Positions 34,208 to 46,319 of a stretch of DNA of 64,000 nucleotides are shown here, piece by piece (position 1 is the stretch's first letter; every line of letters begins with the position of its first letter). The notes under the pieces were generated by a model. That model saw only the letters and a list, made by a program, of their open reading frames with translations, was not told the DNA's origin and did no database searches. The DNA is from Zizania palustris (lineage: Eukaryota; Streptophyta; Magnoliopsida; Poales; Poaceae), in assembly GCA_019279435.1 (NCBI GenBank), contig JAAALK010000287.1, forward strand, positions 14,570,162 through 14,634,161, read 5' to 3'. The translations under genes were made by a program, and so were the position numbers.

Positions 34208-35834
34208 TTCCATCTTTTTTCATGTAATTAACATGATTTTACGTCCTGGTAATCGATCTAGTGGCCTCGTGGGCTCAGTTGCTCACCGATGATTTGCTAG
34301 CTGGCTTTGCACATTTATGTTTCGGATATGATTTATCAGTATTCTTTGTTATTAGTATACTTCTTGATTTTCAATTCTTCGACTAATTTTATAGTACCCT
34401 AAATCAATATAGATCATCCGATCTAATTTATATGATCTAGCGGTTGAGATTTAAATAGTCAAGTAGCCTTCCTTAAATCTGTATATATTCTTCCCTTTCC
34501 AATGGCAATGCAGACTTCCATTTTTGCGTCCGCCTGCTATTTTGTGTGCATGTCTTCTATTTCTGGCATGCATGACTTCCTGTTAGCTTGTTAGTTTAAC
34601 GGTCTGCGTTTATTTCAGTGAATTATAACAATTCAATTTATAGAAAAAATTTGATTAAACCAGCTTATTAGATTATTATAATCTATTCTCTAAATTATAA
34701 TAAAGTGACATAATAAATTATTTTGTTTATTTTAATTCCAAACTGAAATAAACATATAATCTTCTAAGAGCATCTTCAATGGGAAGCTTGCAATGGTGCT
34801 TAGAGAAAAAACTGGATTTTTTTTTGCCATCATAAATGCTTAGCGCTAAGAGGTGTTGCTTACTTTAGCACCGGTTCTTAGTGTGTGCTTAGTCAAAGTA
34901 GTTGAAGAAATGCATGGTTAACCAAGTAGTTGTAGCAACTAATTAACCAATATATATAGCACTACTATATATTTTTGCATTGAGGCATAAGGCTCTTAAG
35001 ATAGATGCTTAACTTGTTTCTCATTCTAAGCATCTATATTAGCACTAACAATTGGAGATAGCCTATAATTCCGTTGGTGTAATTGGCCGGTCATAGCTGG
35101 GCTTAGGAGTATTTATATTCATGCATCAAAGATTAATTGAACAAGCGTGACCCATAATACCGATGCGTTCTACCATTTTCCATTCCAATTTATCGCATAC
35201 GGACTCAATAGTGTACTGTGTATATCAAAGTGCAACCTCTAATCCTGTTCGGGAATAGTTAGCGAGGGAATGAATTGCTATTTCTAATCTTATCTACCTT
35301 TAAACTGTAGCATAGAGAGCACAGATTAGAACCATGATACCATGATTTGGAGTCAACCCCTGTCTCAACTCCTAAAGCTGATTTGCCAATATTGTCAAAT
35401 CTGTTAAGCCCTGGCCGATGCCATGAATTATTGTAGTCGTATTTCGAATCGCTTTGGCGTACTGTAGCAATGGATAATGGTTCGGGTTAAATGGGAGAAC
35501 GGAAGCGTCTTCAATGCCCCCAAATTAAACTTATTCTGAAGGTTATTAGATACGGGCATACATCTACCCGATATATAAACTAACAATATATATAAAGTTT
35601 ATTTGACAATATATAATACATATAAAGAGCTGTTTGGTTGGACTCATTTCAGTCTGTAATAGATTACAAGGTTAAGTGAAAACCTTACACATGTTTGTTT
35701 AGGCTGTACTGTATTCGTTTGCATGGAAATTGTTTTTGGGTCTAATCAGCTCGAATAACAGGTAAATCCTTACCGATACAGCATCACCCGTTGGCTCCTC
35801 GCACATCCATCGTGCAACTCATAAGTTTATTTGC
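34208..35834. other. Intergenic with MITE-like segments
   Basis: No gene is visible. A segment at about 34765-35065 starts GAGCATCTTCAATGG and ends CAATTGGAGATAGCC, weakly inverted, like many small grass MITEs. Another at 35630-35760 (GCTGTTTGGTTGGACTCATT) has the look of a hAT-type MITE. Neither has a TSD I can confirm. Confidence 0.45.
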
Positions 35835-35954
35835 ATTATAATCATAGCTGTTACGGCGACACGGCAATGCGCGGCGACCTAGCACATTCACAACTTTACA
35901 GCGCTTATGGCGCGCGGCGTGGCGTTGCCATAGACACATCAGCGTGGTGACCAA

Positions 35955-38266
35955 CACTACAACAAAACAGGCAACTTTAGCCCTTTCCCGACGGAAGAAG
36001 CTAACTTCCGTCGGCAAAACGCTAACTTCCGTCGGCCGCTGACGGAAGTTAGCCCCGAACTCTGCCACGTCAGCAGGGGGCGCTAACTTCCGTCGGTCAG
36101 CCTGGCCGACGAAAGTTAGGGGCGGCTAACTTCCGTCGGCTTTGGTAAAAGCCGACGGAAGTTAGCTGGTATTTTTTTTATTTTTTCCTGGTTCCCCTAC
36201 TCACACTCACATCCAACCACAATTTCAATCACATTCACAATACACATCCAAATTCACATTTCACATCCAAAATCACATTCAAACTTCACATATAACATAC
36301 AAAATCACATCTCACATCCAAATTCACATCCACACTTCACACATCACATCCAAAATCACATAATATAACTGAATTCACATCCAAAGTCACAGTACACATC
36401 TGAATTCACATATAACATCCAAAGTCACATACAAATTCACAAAACACAGCGAGAGCCACATACAAAGTCATATTTGTCCATATACTCACTGATCGCCCAC
36501 ATTTGGGTCGTGGGTGCCGCCGCTGCCTCCCGCTTCACCCACATTTGGGTCGTGGGTGCCGCCGCTGCCTCCCGCTTCATCCACATTTGCCCGAGAGGCT
36601 CCATCCTGGCCAAGCGTACGGAAAGTCTGAAGAAATAGACAAAATTAGAGAACGAATTAACTCAACTACTCTTCTAAACACTAACTTAAGTATCTGAAGT
36701 AACGATATGTCAGGAGGTACCTCAGGTGATGTAGAATATAATGGTGGTGGCGGGGGAGGTAGTGGTTGGAAATTGGACATGTCAAATCCACCATGCTGCT
36801 GGGCTAGTTGCTACACATGTTGTAATATAATCAGTTAGTTCTAAACCTATTTCTGAATACTTTTTAACTACAACACTCCAAACTAAACTTACTTGGATCA
36901 TCGCCTGCTGTTGTGCTAAGCAGGTGGTATAGTACTCGTCGCGTCGTCTCATTTCCTGCCTCATTTCCTCCCTCATCCGATCCACCTCCGGGGTTTCTGA
37001 AGAGCGACGACGGTTGTTTGGGAGAAGCCGGCGGGGGCGAGAGCGGGAGCAAGAGGAGAAGCCGGCGCCGAATGTTGTTTGGGAGAGGGGAGATGTGAGG
37101 ATCTAGGGTTGTGGTGGCTGTGAGGGAGAGGGGAGATGTGAGGAGTGAAGCTAGGGTTTAGTTAATGGGCTTGGGCTTTTCAGTTTTATTTTTGGGCTAA
37201 TAAGTAATGGCTGGAAATTTGGCCCATACCTAGATATTTTTTGTCATATACTATATAATGTATATATATATATTATGTAAATTTCCTAAAATATATGGAA
37301 TAATTAAATAGAACGACCAAAATCGACTAATCGCGATTAGTTTTCTGGTCGGTACCATGGCGACTAGGTTCGACTAGGCGATTTGTAAACATTGACTGCA
37401 AATATGGTTACAACTTACAACTACAGAGTAACATAATTAAAAATAATAACAATCCATCACAGTAGTAGTTGCAGAACTTGTCTTCACATAAGTGTATATG
37501 CATGGCACAATAATTTTGGAACAACAGGAATTTAAGCACATTAATCATTCATTCATCAACTAATTAAGCACATTACTCAAAAGTTAAACTAGTGGCGGCG
37601 ACGGGTGGCACACTTACTTGATCGACGGGCGGCGACGGGCGACGACGGGCGACGACGACGGGCGGCGAGGGCCGGCGACGATGGGCAGCGGCCGGAGGCG
37701 GCGGCGGGCAATCGTTGGCGGCCGGCCAGAGGCGACGGGGAGGAGCGGCGCGGGCGGTCGGCGTGGGAGGCGGCGGCGGGCGCGTGGGACCGGCTGGCCG
37801 GCGGCGGCGGCGGTCGGCGGCGGCCGGCCAGAGGCGGCGGGGAGGAGCGGCGCGGGTCGGCTTGGGAGGCGGCGGCAGCGGGCGGCGCGCGGGACCGGGT
37901 GGCCGGAGGCGGCGGTGGTCGGCCGGTGGCGGCGGGAGGCGGCGGGCGCAGGAGCGGCGGTGGCGGGGAACAGGCCGGGAGTACTGTGCGCGCGTGTATA
38001 GGGAGTTAGGGCTCCCTGTACGCGCGCGCAGTTGGGGAATAAATTCCCTAACTTCCGTCGGCCAGCATTAAAGCCGACGGAAGTTTCGATCGGCCGCGGA
38101 AAAATCCCCCGCTAACTTCCGTCGGCCACTGTGAGAAGCCGACGGAAGTTAACTTAACTTTCGTCGGCTCCTGGAGGCCGACGGAAGTTATTTAACTTCC
38201 GTCGGCTTGCCCAAAAGCCGGCGGAAGTTAAATTAGCCGACGAAAATGTTCTGTTTTGTTGTAGTG
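35955..38266. mobile_element. Non-autonomous CACTA element, 2.3 kb, TSD CAA
   Basis: Left terminus CACTACAACAAAACAGG and right terminus CTGTTTTGTTGTAGTG are perfect inverted repeats, with CAA at 35952-35954 and 38267-38269. About eight copies per side of the word AACTTCCGTCGGC or its complement lie in the sub-terminal 200 bp, the usual TNPA-type binding-site arrangement. Inside are an ACATCCAAATTCACAT-like minisatellite (36190-36480), transposase-derived exons (36700-37000) and a GC-rich block (37600-38000) whose Gly/Arg-rich frames I consider compositional. Confidence 0.95.
36700..37000 (-). pseudogene. Decayed Ptta/En/Spm-type transposase exons
   Basis: A minus-strand exon with DRMREEMRQEMRRRDEYYTT ends at a perfect donor (ATCCAA|GTAAGT). 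The next exon starts after GTGTAG with LAQQHGGFDMSNFQPLPPPP and ends at a further GT donor. The coiled, Arg/Glu-rich segment followed by a proline run resembles the C-terminal part of plant CACTA accessory proteins. No further exons are clear. Confidence 0.55.
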
Positions 38267-39059
38267 CAATATAGAAAAATGGCTTATAGAATTTAAGGAT
38301 TTTAAAAAATATATCAATATATAAGTACTAAATTGCAAATAAGAATAGTAATATAGTATTATAAAAATAGCAATTGCATATCAAGTTGCAATAATGTTAA
38401 TTTATAAATCTTATAAAATAAAAATATATAATTAAAATTGTAATAAAATATATAAAATTATGTCTAATATTATATTTAAATGTTCATTTAATAATTTTTT
38501 TATAAATTTGATCCAATAGCCCATTTAAAGCCCAATCTAAACATTTAAAGTCATTTCCTAACCCTAATTTTTTCAACCCCTCCCTTTCTCTCTCTCACCT
38601 CCCATTCCCTCCCGCCGCCGCCACACAATCCCCTCCCCCCTCTCTCTCTCACCTCCCTCTCAGCCGCCGGCCGCCGCACTCCTCTCCCTCCTCTCCGTCA
38701 TCTTCCGCACCGGAGCTCCTGGTCGTGTCGTGCGCTGCTTGTCGCGGTTGGGCGTGCCACGCATGCCCCGTCCGCGCCGCTCGTCGCGCTTGGCAGTGCC
38801 ACGCCTGGCCTGGCCGCGCCGCGTCCAGCCTCATTGCGCCTCGCTGTGCTGCTTGCTTTCTCCTCTCTCTCTCCCTTCTGTATGTCGGGCGCCACGGCCG
38901 TGGCGGGCGCCACGCAACGCCATAGCGACGCCACGCTCCTGTGGCGCTCGCCATAGGTCTTCGGGCGATATGGCGTGGCGTGGCGAATTGCAATTTTCCG
39001 CCACGACGATATGGCGACGATATGGCGACGCCATAACAACTATGATTATAATTAAATTT

Positions 39060-39145
39060 AGCTGACATATGGGGGTCGCCACAGTCACTGACAGTGACAT
39101 GTAGGCAATTTCTAAAAATTATAATGCCATTTGAGTAATTTTCCC
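39060..39145. mobile_element. Partial copy of the Mutator-like MITE
   Basis: Matches the right 60% of the MITE at 32932-33077 (GCCACAGTCACTGACAG through GAGTAATTTTCCC). The left terminus is missing, just after the hAT element's TSD. Confidence 0.8.
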
Positions 39146-40322
39146 TTGAATTTAATATAGAACACTTGCCTCTATTTTTTCATTAATTTATATTATAAAT
39201 ATGGATGTATTTTATATACAATTATACGATCAACCTGCATCGTTATAATCTGGTCATGCTTACAATCTAACATCTATATTTTTCTTTTCTTTGATGAACG
39301 TGTTTAGGTTCTAAATATATATATTGTAAATGATGGTTGCTTGTTTTTCCCATATATTGATAATAGATAGATAAATAAGTATATCCGTTGATCTCACCAA
39401 TAATTTATTAATTTTACGTTAAAAATAAATTTGTTCGTAGAACAGAATATTTTTAATACTGTATGGTTCGTGTGAAATGTGTAAATTGAGTTCGAAGACT
39501 TTTAAGCTCGCGACGTTCTTTACTCTCCTCGCTCGGTCTGGGCTAGATGCGGAATCCTTGCGATTGACTTAAAAGCCGGGAGACTTGACGGGCGATTTTA
39601 TTTAAATAATATTTTTTAAAAAAATCAATTCTACTACACTACTACACGATTTCAAAAAAATCGCAAAATTAGTCACATGTCGGCACATCATTGGCGGTAC
39701 TAGACCATATCGACATAGTTCAGTCAATCATCGACCAAATTAGGGCCATTGACTAGTTCGGTCAAGGACTGACACTATGCCTAACACATAGGCCATGTGG
39801 CCTAATTCGGCCGACTATACGTCGATCAGTCCAAATCGGCACATGGTTGGACAAACTAGGTCACGTGGCCTAGATCGATCAACCATACGTTGATATGTAG
39901 TCTATAAAAGGTCTACATATATATTCTCCACGAAATAAAACACAATCTTTCATGCATGCATATATTTTCTTTATATTCAACCCTAGAATACATTGGTAGG
40001 AATCTTATTTTTTTCTGACACCAGGTCCTTCGGCAAATTAAGTAATGCTTGGAACCTCACATCGGACCATCCGTATGTCGCCTTCATTTATAGCATTGTA
40101 AATGCAGTGTATAAGACCGTGTACTTTTCTTTGCAGCTAGGATATATCAGTTTTTTTAGTCTCGTACAAGTTTTTCCAAATGGGCAAACTCCCCTTTAGA
40201 ATATGCAACTTATTCCTCCGCATCACACACCATCTGATCAACATTATCCACTATATCAATATACTTATCTTTTGAAATTCCTAAAATGTCATTGTCGCTC
40301 ATGTAATCTGTATCATCGGCCC
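39146..40322. other. Unassigned, possibly retrotransposon-derived
   Basis: No confirmed gene. At 39900-39975 a TATAAAAGG box followed by CCACGAAATAAAACAC and CATGCATGCATAT looks like an LTR promoter. At 40215-40320 the minus strand encodes a short acidic stretch (MSDNDILGISKDKYIDIV). Families not identified. Confidence 0.35.
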
Positions 40323-41625
40323 TATTAACGCTAAAATTAGCACGTAAGGCGCCGAACACACTGACGTCGATTTGGCGATCCAAAAGCGTGTAGACGCCTA
40401 GGGGTGGCCCACTAGACGTCAAACAACGCCGACGCCGTGTTCTGACGACCCTTGATCGTGACAAGGGGGTGGTTCGGTGGAGTCGCCAGGCAATCAAACC
40501 ACACCAAAATATGCGATCCAATTGACCGAGGTGTAGAGGGATAGATCAAACCGGACAAAAAGGGGGGTCAGTTGGACAGTGGTGAAATGTCAAACCAGCC
40601 TAACGACGATGGTCGGACATGCAGTATGAAAAGAGGTGCACAGACCGACCAAGAGGGGGACCAAGCTGATCGGAGGTGGTGGTTAGATCGGCCTAAAGGG
40701 GGCGGTCAGGCCGGCGATGTAGGGGGATGGCGCACAGACCGGTCGGAAGGGAGAACGGGTCGATTGGGTGTCGTCGGTCAAACCAACCTTGGGCCGCCGG
40801 TCAGACTGGCCTATGCCGGCATGTCCTAGTCGGACCGGCTGGAGTTGGCCAGTCTGTCCGGCAGGTGATGCAGTGAGCACCTCAGTTCGCTGGTGAATGC
40901 GTCGACGGTGAGGGCTTGGTGTAGGAGGTTCTTGGCGATGAATATGAGCACTTTGCCTCCTACAAAATACCAAAAAACAGAAGTAATTCAGCCTAGGGAC
41001 CAAATTACCAATAAAGATCGATAAAAATCCGTTACGGGGATGATACAGAAGGTTTTCGGATCAAAACCCACAAATAACTCACAATAACGTGGTGAAATAT
41101 TGACAATTTACTGATCAAATTAACAAAGGGCTACTGCTAGAGTAAAAGAATAAGGCTAGGTAAAAAAGGTAGAGAGGAAATTGTAGATTGAAAGGAAAAA
41201 AGAACGATTCAATATAGTGCCGTCGGGGGTGGCTTGAATCGGCCTTGTCCCTTTATATAAAGGCTGGTCTTGCGAGATTTGGAGGTTATCCAAGTCCTAT
41301 GGTGGTTAGAGATTGATTTAGATACGAAATATCCTAAGTTTAAACAAAGAAACATGAGATATAGTTGTAACTAACTCGGACTCGGAGTGCTGGAATCCTG
41401 AAGGTCAAACTTGCCATACATGGCCGGTTGGACCGGTGGTACATGGGTGGTTGGACCGGCCATGTATTGCCGATCGGACGGTCACATAAATAAGGTTGGA
41501 CCGGCCATGTAAAAAAGGTTGGACCAGCCTTCGTGCAGAATTTCCAATTTCTTCCAAACTTGCCTAGCACTTGTTCTACTCCAAATTGGTGCCAAATTTT
41601 GGTGTCAACACATGCCCCCCTTACC
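40323..41625 (-). repeat. Gypsy LTR of the element I superfamily group, with PPT
   Basis: An LTR of 1288 bp from TATTAACGCTAAAATTAGC (TG changed to TA) to GGTGTCAACA at 41610. It is followed on the minus strand by a purine tract (GGTAAGGGGGGCATG) at 41611-41625, so it is a 3' LTR with only a short interior remnant to its right. It aligns with 10648-11913 and 4865-6229 at GATCCAAAAG, GTGACAAGGGGG and GTCGCCAGGCAATCA. It is rich in GGTCNGACC palindromes. Confidence 0.85.
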
Positions 41626-41799
41626 TTTTGGTAAACTAGTGAGCCAAAAGAACAATCTTGTAGGACTAAGGACGATCACTACTATTGGTCGTATGATTTC
41701 TCAAGTGCTTTACTGGCCACTTGAGAAATACTCGTCGTTTGTTCATCTACCAAGTCATCCACCTCACAACTTAGAAAAATTGAATTCTTGAGGACGATT

Positions 41800-42039
41800 T
41801 ACATAACTCAATATAAACTCATGATATTCCATGATTTCACCATCTTTGTCACTGTCATCGGCTTTCCAGCCGATCGGCTATGCTATTGATGTCATATTTT
41901 ATGTTCCCTTATCAGTTGTAGGGTCAAACTGATTGGCATGTCTTGAACCATTTTTCTAAGAACGTAGAACCTACACTAGAATTAAGCAGATTTCTTAGGC
42001 CACGCGTGTGTCAAAGTGTGACCAAAAAATGCACTAACA
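41800..42039 (+). repeat. Fragment of an element II-type LTR, inverted
   Basis: The complement of this stretch matches the first 230 bp of the element II LTR: GTTAGTGCATTTTTTGGTC, CTTTGACACACGCGTGGCC and GTTTGACCCTACAACTGATA. It ends at 42039 at the LTR terminus, and its other side fades near 41800. Confidence 0.85.
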
Positions 42040-42433
42040 GGAGCACATAGAGAGCATGAATGCTAAATATCAACTGACTGGTAGCCAGGGTAGAAAAGAG
42101 GTTATTTTTGAGCTAGGAGATTCGGTATGGATACATTTATGAAAAGATAGATTTCCTGATTTATGAAAATCTAAGTTGATGCCTCACACTGCTGGATCTT
42201 TTAAAGTTCTTTCCAAGATAAATGATAATGCATATAAAATTGAATTGCCTGCAGATTATGGCGTCAGCGAAATTTTTAATGTTGCCGATTTGAAATGCTA
42301 CTTGGGAGAGGATCTTGACGATGAGTCGAGTACGACTCTAATTCAAGAAGGAGTGGATGATGAGGACATCCCTATGGCCGATACACCCAAACCTGAGTAC
42401 CAAGGACCGATGATTCTTGTTCGAGTTCATTAA
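42040..42433 (+). pseudogene. Integrase C-terminal remnant of another Gypsy element
   Basis: One frame encodes KYQLTGSQGRKEVIFELGDS, TAGSFKVLSKINDNAYKIEL and FNVADLKCYLGEDLDDESST, the post-core integrase region typical of plant Gypsy polyproteins. TGA codons at 42140-42142 and 42164-42166 break it. It is on the plus strand, opposite to the LTR at 40323-41610, so the two are unrelated insertions. A 3' LTR-like region follows. Confidence 0.85.
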
Positions 42434-42546
42434 CTTAATGATCAGGTGAATTTTCTCCTTGATACTGAAGCTGATTGCCGACTAGATGGGTTACTAAGTT
42501 CCTGTTATGATTGTATTATACTCAAGAACATAGGAGAAGAAATACT

Positions 42547-43345
42547 GCATCGGCTGATTGCCAACCGTGACCCCATCAGCATCGGCCACCACTCGGATCA
42601 CCATCGGCATTAGCCTCCATCGGCATAAGCCATCGGGCCGATTGCTACCACCATCAGCACGATGATCTCTATCAGCCATCGGGCCGATCGACTGACCACC
42701 AACTACCGATCACTCCCAATATACAACTGCCACTCGGCCTGCAGTCGACAGCCGACAGCTACTTCTATCGGCATCGGGCGCCACTCGGATGATGGCCTCC
42801 TTATGTCTTAGGCCAGATAAGCGTACAATTCATTGATCGAGAGCCAGGCGTCCAACAAAGCTAAGTTTGAGTCTGTTAGGATTGAGTCCTCCTAGGGCAT
42901 AACTCATACCCCTAAGCCATGGCCCATGCCTCGGGTCCTGTAAACCCTATAAATAGATGGCAGTCGCTACTGTTAGGGTTAGGTTTTGCTTAGATTATTC
43001 TGTCGTCACAGTTTTGTCGTATACCAGTTTCTAAAACCCTAAACCTCGAATCTTCATATTATCATCCGCAATTTCAGATTGTGTTTATCTTGTTCTTGCA
43101 AAGTTCTACAATTGATTTGTAGGAATAAAACCTTCGTGGTGAGGTCAACTACATGAAAGCGTGGTTGATAACGACTAGACGAGAGGGTGTAGCGATTGCA
43201 AGATTTCGATATCTGATTAGAAGGCTTAAAGCATCAACGTTCACTCGTCACCTCAATCGTATCTATTGGAAGATCGGGTCACCTCTTTTGCACGTTATTG
43301 GCTATTGTTCTGAATATAAACAACTTATCAATTCACCTTCTTAGC
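42547..43345 (+). repeat. Probable 3' LTR following the integrase remnant
   Basis: A purine tract ATAGGAGAAGAAA precedes TGCATCGGCTG. Inside are many CATCGGC words, a TATA box (CCTATAAATAGATGG at about 42946) and a downstream stretch with TTCTAAAACCCTAAACC, typical of an LTR R/U5. The right border near TTAGCACA is an estimate because no partner LTR is in view. Confidence 0.55.
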
Positions 43346-43802
43346 ACACTTTGATTAATTCCATGAATTGATTTTACAGTGGAATTTTAAGGAACACAGC
43401 AATGATCAATTTACAACCGTGTAAATCCATCAGTAAAAATGGACTGTGTACTTTGCTTCTAAGTTCTAATTGTAATACTGTTTTTTACGGTCTACTTTGA
43501 AAAATGTTGTCACGTTATTGATGTGAGAACAATTGGTTGTGATGTTTTGCTCAGTCCATTTCTCCTGGTTATCCATTTAACAGGCTTTCTGGTTAGTTTT
43601 GCACTTTTGAGATTGATAAGCCTTTCTCTTTTTGACTGTACTGCCTTTATCTTTCCTTGTGTTTTGTTCATGAGAGTGTGAAAACAAAGCATTTCCGCCG
43701 GCCAAGCAGTTATGGGCGCCGCGCCGGCCGTTCTGAGGGCATAAGAAAAATTGTGTCCGCTCCAGCAAAATGCGAGTGTGCTGCGCTGGTAGACGGAGCG
43801 AC

Positions 43803-44011
43803 TAGAGTGCGTTTGGCAAAACTCATACTCCAATTTTTGTATCCCATAAAGTTGGAATCAAGCCAAATATTTTACTTGAAAAATAGATCTGCTGAAAGTA
43901 CTCCAAAAAAATAAACTAGAGTAATGGAACAGGATCTAATCAGCTCCAAATATTCCACTCCAGTTTTAGTGTGGATTTCAGAATCCGTAACTCTACCAAA
44001 CAGGTCCTAGA
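43803..44011. mobile_element. hAT-type MITE, tentative
   Basis: Starts TAGAGTGCGTTTGGCA and ends TACCAAACAGGTCCTA, imperfect inverted termini of the kind common in small hAT MITEs of grasses. The flanks show no clear 8-bp duplication. Confidence 0.45.
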
Positions 44012-44674
44012 TGTGGAGAGAATTTATTCCGTGCACAGAATGTTGGCGTTACGCGGAAAGGCTGATTTAAAAATAGAGATTGTAAAATATAAAAAAAATG
44101 TTATATACTAAGTTAATTTTTAGAGAATAGCTTAGATAAGATGGTTTTCTAAATCAAATTTTAGAGAATAAAATTTAAAAAATATTTTAGAGATGCTCTT
44201 AGTAGTGTTTGGCGGGTGAGTTAGCAGACTTTAGCTAATCAACACGCTTTAAGCAAATGGCATGCAAGTTCGATCGTCAATATGAAAAAAGCCGTTGACA
44301 AGTGGCCGGAGAAGCACTTTATTAATTGAGCTTCTTGGGGAGAAAAAAAGAAAGCATATGTTCTTCTGAGAACATTGTTGACCTTGCGCCGAATTTCAAT
44401 AAAAATCGCGCATACTACATGCGCCGAATTTCAATAAAAATAATATAATCATGGCCAGACCTTTTACACAAGAGCATGTTGACCTTGGACTTGGACTAGG
44501 ACTTAACTCAGGCAACTACCATCTTATAATTCATATGCTTGGAGGGCACTTCACTCAAGCTTGTGCAATACAATACTTGTTCAATAGTATACAAGAACAT
44601 CAGCGAGAGAGGCTTATAAGAAGTGGTCACCCAAAGGAGAGTAGGAGACGCGTTGCGGCGACAAAGAGCAGGCA

Positions 44675-46018
44675 ATGGTGATGAGGACGACGAAGGGATC
44701 ACCTGTCTCGTCGCCGACGACGCTGCATGACCTCCCCGATAAGCTCCTCGAGCTCATCCTCCTCCGCCTCACCTCGCCGCTCTGGCTCGTCCGCGCCGCC
44801 GCTACATGTAAGCGGTGGCGCCGCGTAGCTGCCAACCCCAACTTTCTACGTCACATTGCTCGCCCCCCGCATCTGGTTGCAGGCCACTACCATTATTATC
44901 GCCACCATTCGAAGCATCATCCTAACCGACTTGCCTTCGTCCCCTCCCCAACGGCGGCGTTCGGTGCCAATACACGTCGCTTCTCCCTCGAGTACCTTCC
45001 CGGCGGCAGCTCGCCGTGGGAGCTAATTGACAGCCACAGAAGCCTTCTCCTCCTTGCCAAGGCCCGCTCGGCGCACCGCCGCCGTTCCTTCCCCGACCTC
45101 GTCGTCTGCGAGCCGGTCACGCGACGCTTCAAGCTAATCCCTCGCATGGAGGAGATGAAGCATCAGCACTGCCTCGCCGTGTTCCTCCACGACCACCACT
45201 ACCCGACCACCATGGACGCGCGTGCTTGTAGCAGTATGTCAACATACAGGGTGATCTGTGTAGTGTACATAGAATGCGACGGCGTGTCTAATGGGCTAGG
45301 CGCAGTCAGAGCATGTGTGTTCGACCCAAACCGGAGTACTCGCCGGAGCACTTGGAACCAGAGGCCCCATGCCACTCGCTGGTACATGGTCAAGCCTAGC
45401 CGAGCAATGGCCAGATGTGGTGTCCATCTCCGGGGCACTGACTCCGTGCGTTTTCTAGGCCACGCCGCGCGTGCCTGGTTCTGGAGCATTACAGATGATG
45501 ACACCATGCTGGTTCTCGACGAGTGCACGGCTGAATTCGAGATCCTCCGCCTGCCAGAATGTATTCGAGGGTCGGAACTCCGGGTGGTCGTCGATGGCGA
45601 CGGCGACCAGTACAACGGCAAGCTGTGCGTCATTTGCTTGGATCGGGGAAATCAACTACGGGTATTTGCGACATGGCGGCGTGACCATGGCAATGGTGAG
45701 TGGGTCCTTGAGAAGAGTCTCCGGTTAGCGGCTGCCACCGCCGGATTAGCAGGGTACAAGGAGGGTTATTTTAGCAATGGCTCTGCCGCAAAGGTTGTCA
45801 CGGCGAACACCGGAGCTGTGACCTTTACACCGGCGGAGGAGACGTGGATGTTCTCCGTCGACCTAAAGACAATGGAGGTAGCCCACTGCAAGAGCGTGAT
45901 GAGCGTGGCTTATCCATGTGAGCTGCCATGGCTACCTACATTACGCGCTTGTGTGGCAATTTGTAAAAAACAGGGGCGAGGCCGTTGCTCCCCCATTTGT
46001 ATTTGCGTCGATGTTTAA
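44675..46018 (+). CDS. F-box domain protein, single exon, 447 residues
   Basis: F-box proteins are substrate receptors of SCF ubiquitin ligases and bind SKP1 through the F-box. Residues about 15-60 hold the F-box (LHDLPDKLLELILLRLTSPL, then WLVRAAATCKRWRRVAANPN). The rest shows no kelch or LRR signature that I can see but resembles the long C-terminal region of grass-specific F-box families: several HR/HH-rich stretches, then LVLDECTAEFEILRLPECIR and WMFSVDLKTMEVAHC. The frame is intact, starts MVMRTTKG and ends with a stop at 46016-46018. A TATA-like AAAATAATATAATC lies near 44433. Its substrate is unknown. It is the only host gene in the window without obvious damage. Confidence 0.88.
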   Translation: MVMRTTKGSPVSSPTTLHDLPDKLLELILLRLTSPLWLVRAAATCKRWRRVAANPNFLRHIARPPHLVAGHYHYYRHHSKHHPNRLAFVPSPTAAFGANTRRFSLEYLPGGSSPWELIDSHRSLLLLAKARSAHRRRSFPDLVVCEPVTRRFKLIPRMEEMKHQHCLAVFLHDHHYPTTMDARACSSMSTYRVICVVYIECDGVSNGLGAVRACVFDPNRSTRRSTWNQRPHATRWYMVKPSRAMARCGVHLRGTDSVRFLGHAARAWFWSITDDDTMLVLDECTAEFEILRLPECIRGSELRVVVDGDGDQYNGKLCVICLDRGNQLRVFATWRRDHGNGEWVLEKSLRLAAATAGLAGYKEGYFSNGSAAKVVTANTGAVTFTPAEETWMFSVDLKTMEVAHCKSVMSVAYPCELPWLPTLRACVAICKKQGRGRCSPICICVDV

Positions 46019-46319
46019 TTTATCCACTGCACGAATACTATGCAACTGCAACAGTGTTTGTATATTAATAATTGATATGTTTACTGATATTATTTTTTTC
46101 AAAAATCTCCTTACCTCACAGTACCACCTGGGGACATATTATAGTCTTAAGGCTTATTGATGAGTATATATATTTTGCCAAGAGGTGGTAGTTTATAAAG
46201 TGAAAGAATACGATGGTTCATCGTGTCCTTTCATGAAGAGGTGTCCCTCCGATGAAGAAAACTGACTACTTAGTTCATTCTTAATCTAAAACTAATTTGA
46301 GCATAAAACTTAATCTTCA

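Larger units (their letters stand above)
35843..39044. mobile_element. hAT-like element (about 0.9 kb) carrying a nested CACTA element
   Basis: Termini are CATAGCTGTTACGGCG at 35843 and CGCCATAACAACTATG at 39044 (complement CATAGTTGTTATGGCG), flanked by an 8-bp duplication ATTATAAT at 35835-35842 and 39045-39052. The interior has recurring GGCG-rich words on both sides. Removing the CACTA insertion leaves about 890 bp without coding capacity. The TSD is a palindrome, so a chance match is somewhat more likely than usual. Confidence 0.8.

Noticed and set aside
37605..38071. Gly/Arg-rich frames of 118-134 codons inside the CACTA element
   Set aside because: Three overlapping frames of simple GGC/CGG repeats within a non-autonomous transposon.
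38649..39068. 139-codon minus-strand frame and overlapping plus-strand frames
   Set aside because: They span the hAT terminus and its GGCG-rich sub-terminal repeats and have no domain.
39993..40199. 68-codon hydrophobic frame
   Set aside because: Short, unsupported by any motif, and next to probable LTR debris.
44451..44681. 76-codon frame just upstream of the F-box gene
   Set aside because: It overlaps the F-box start in another frame and shows no motif; likely 5' UTR or promoter sequence.
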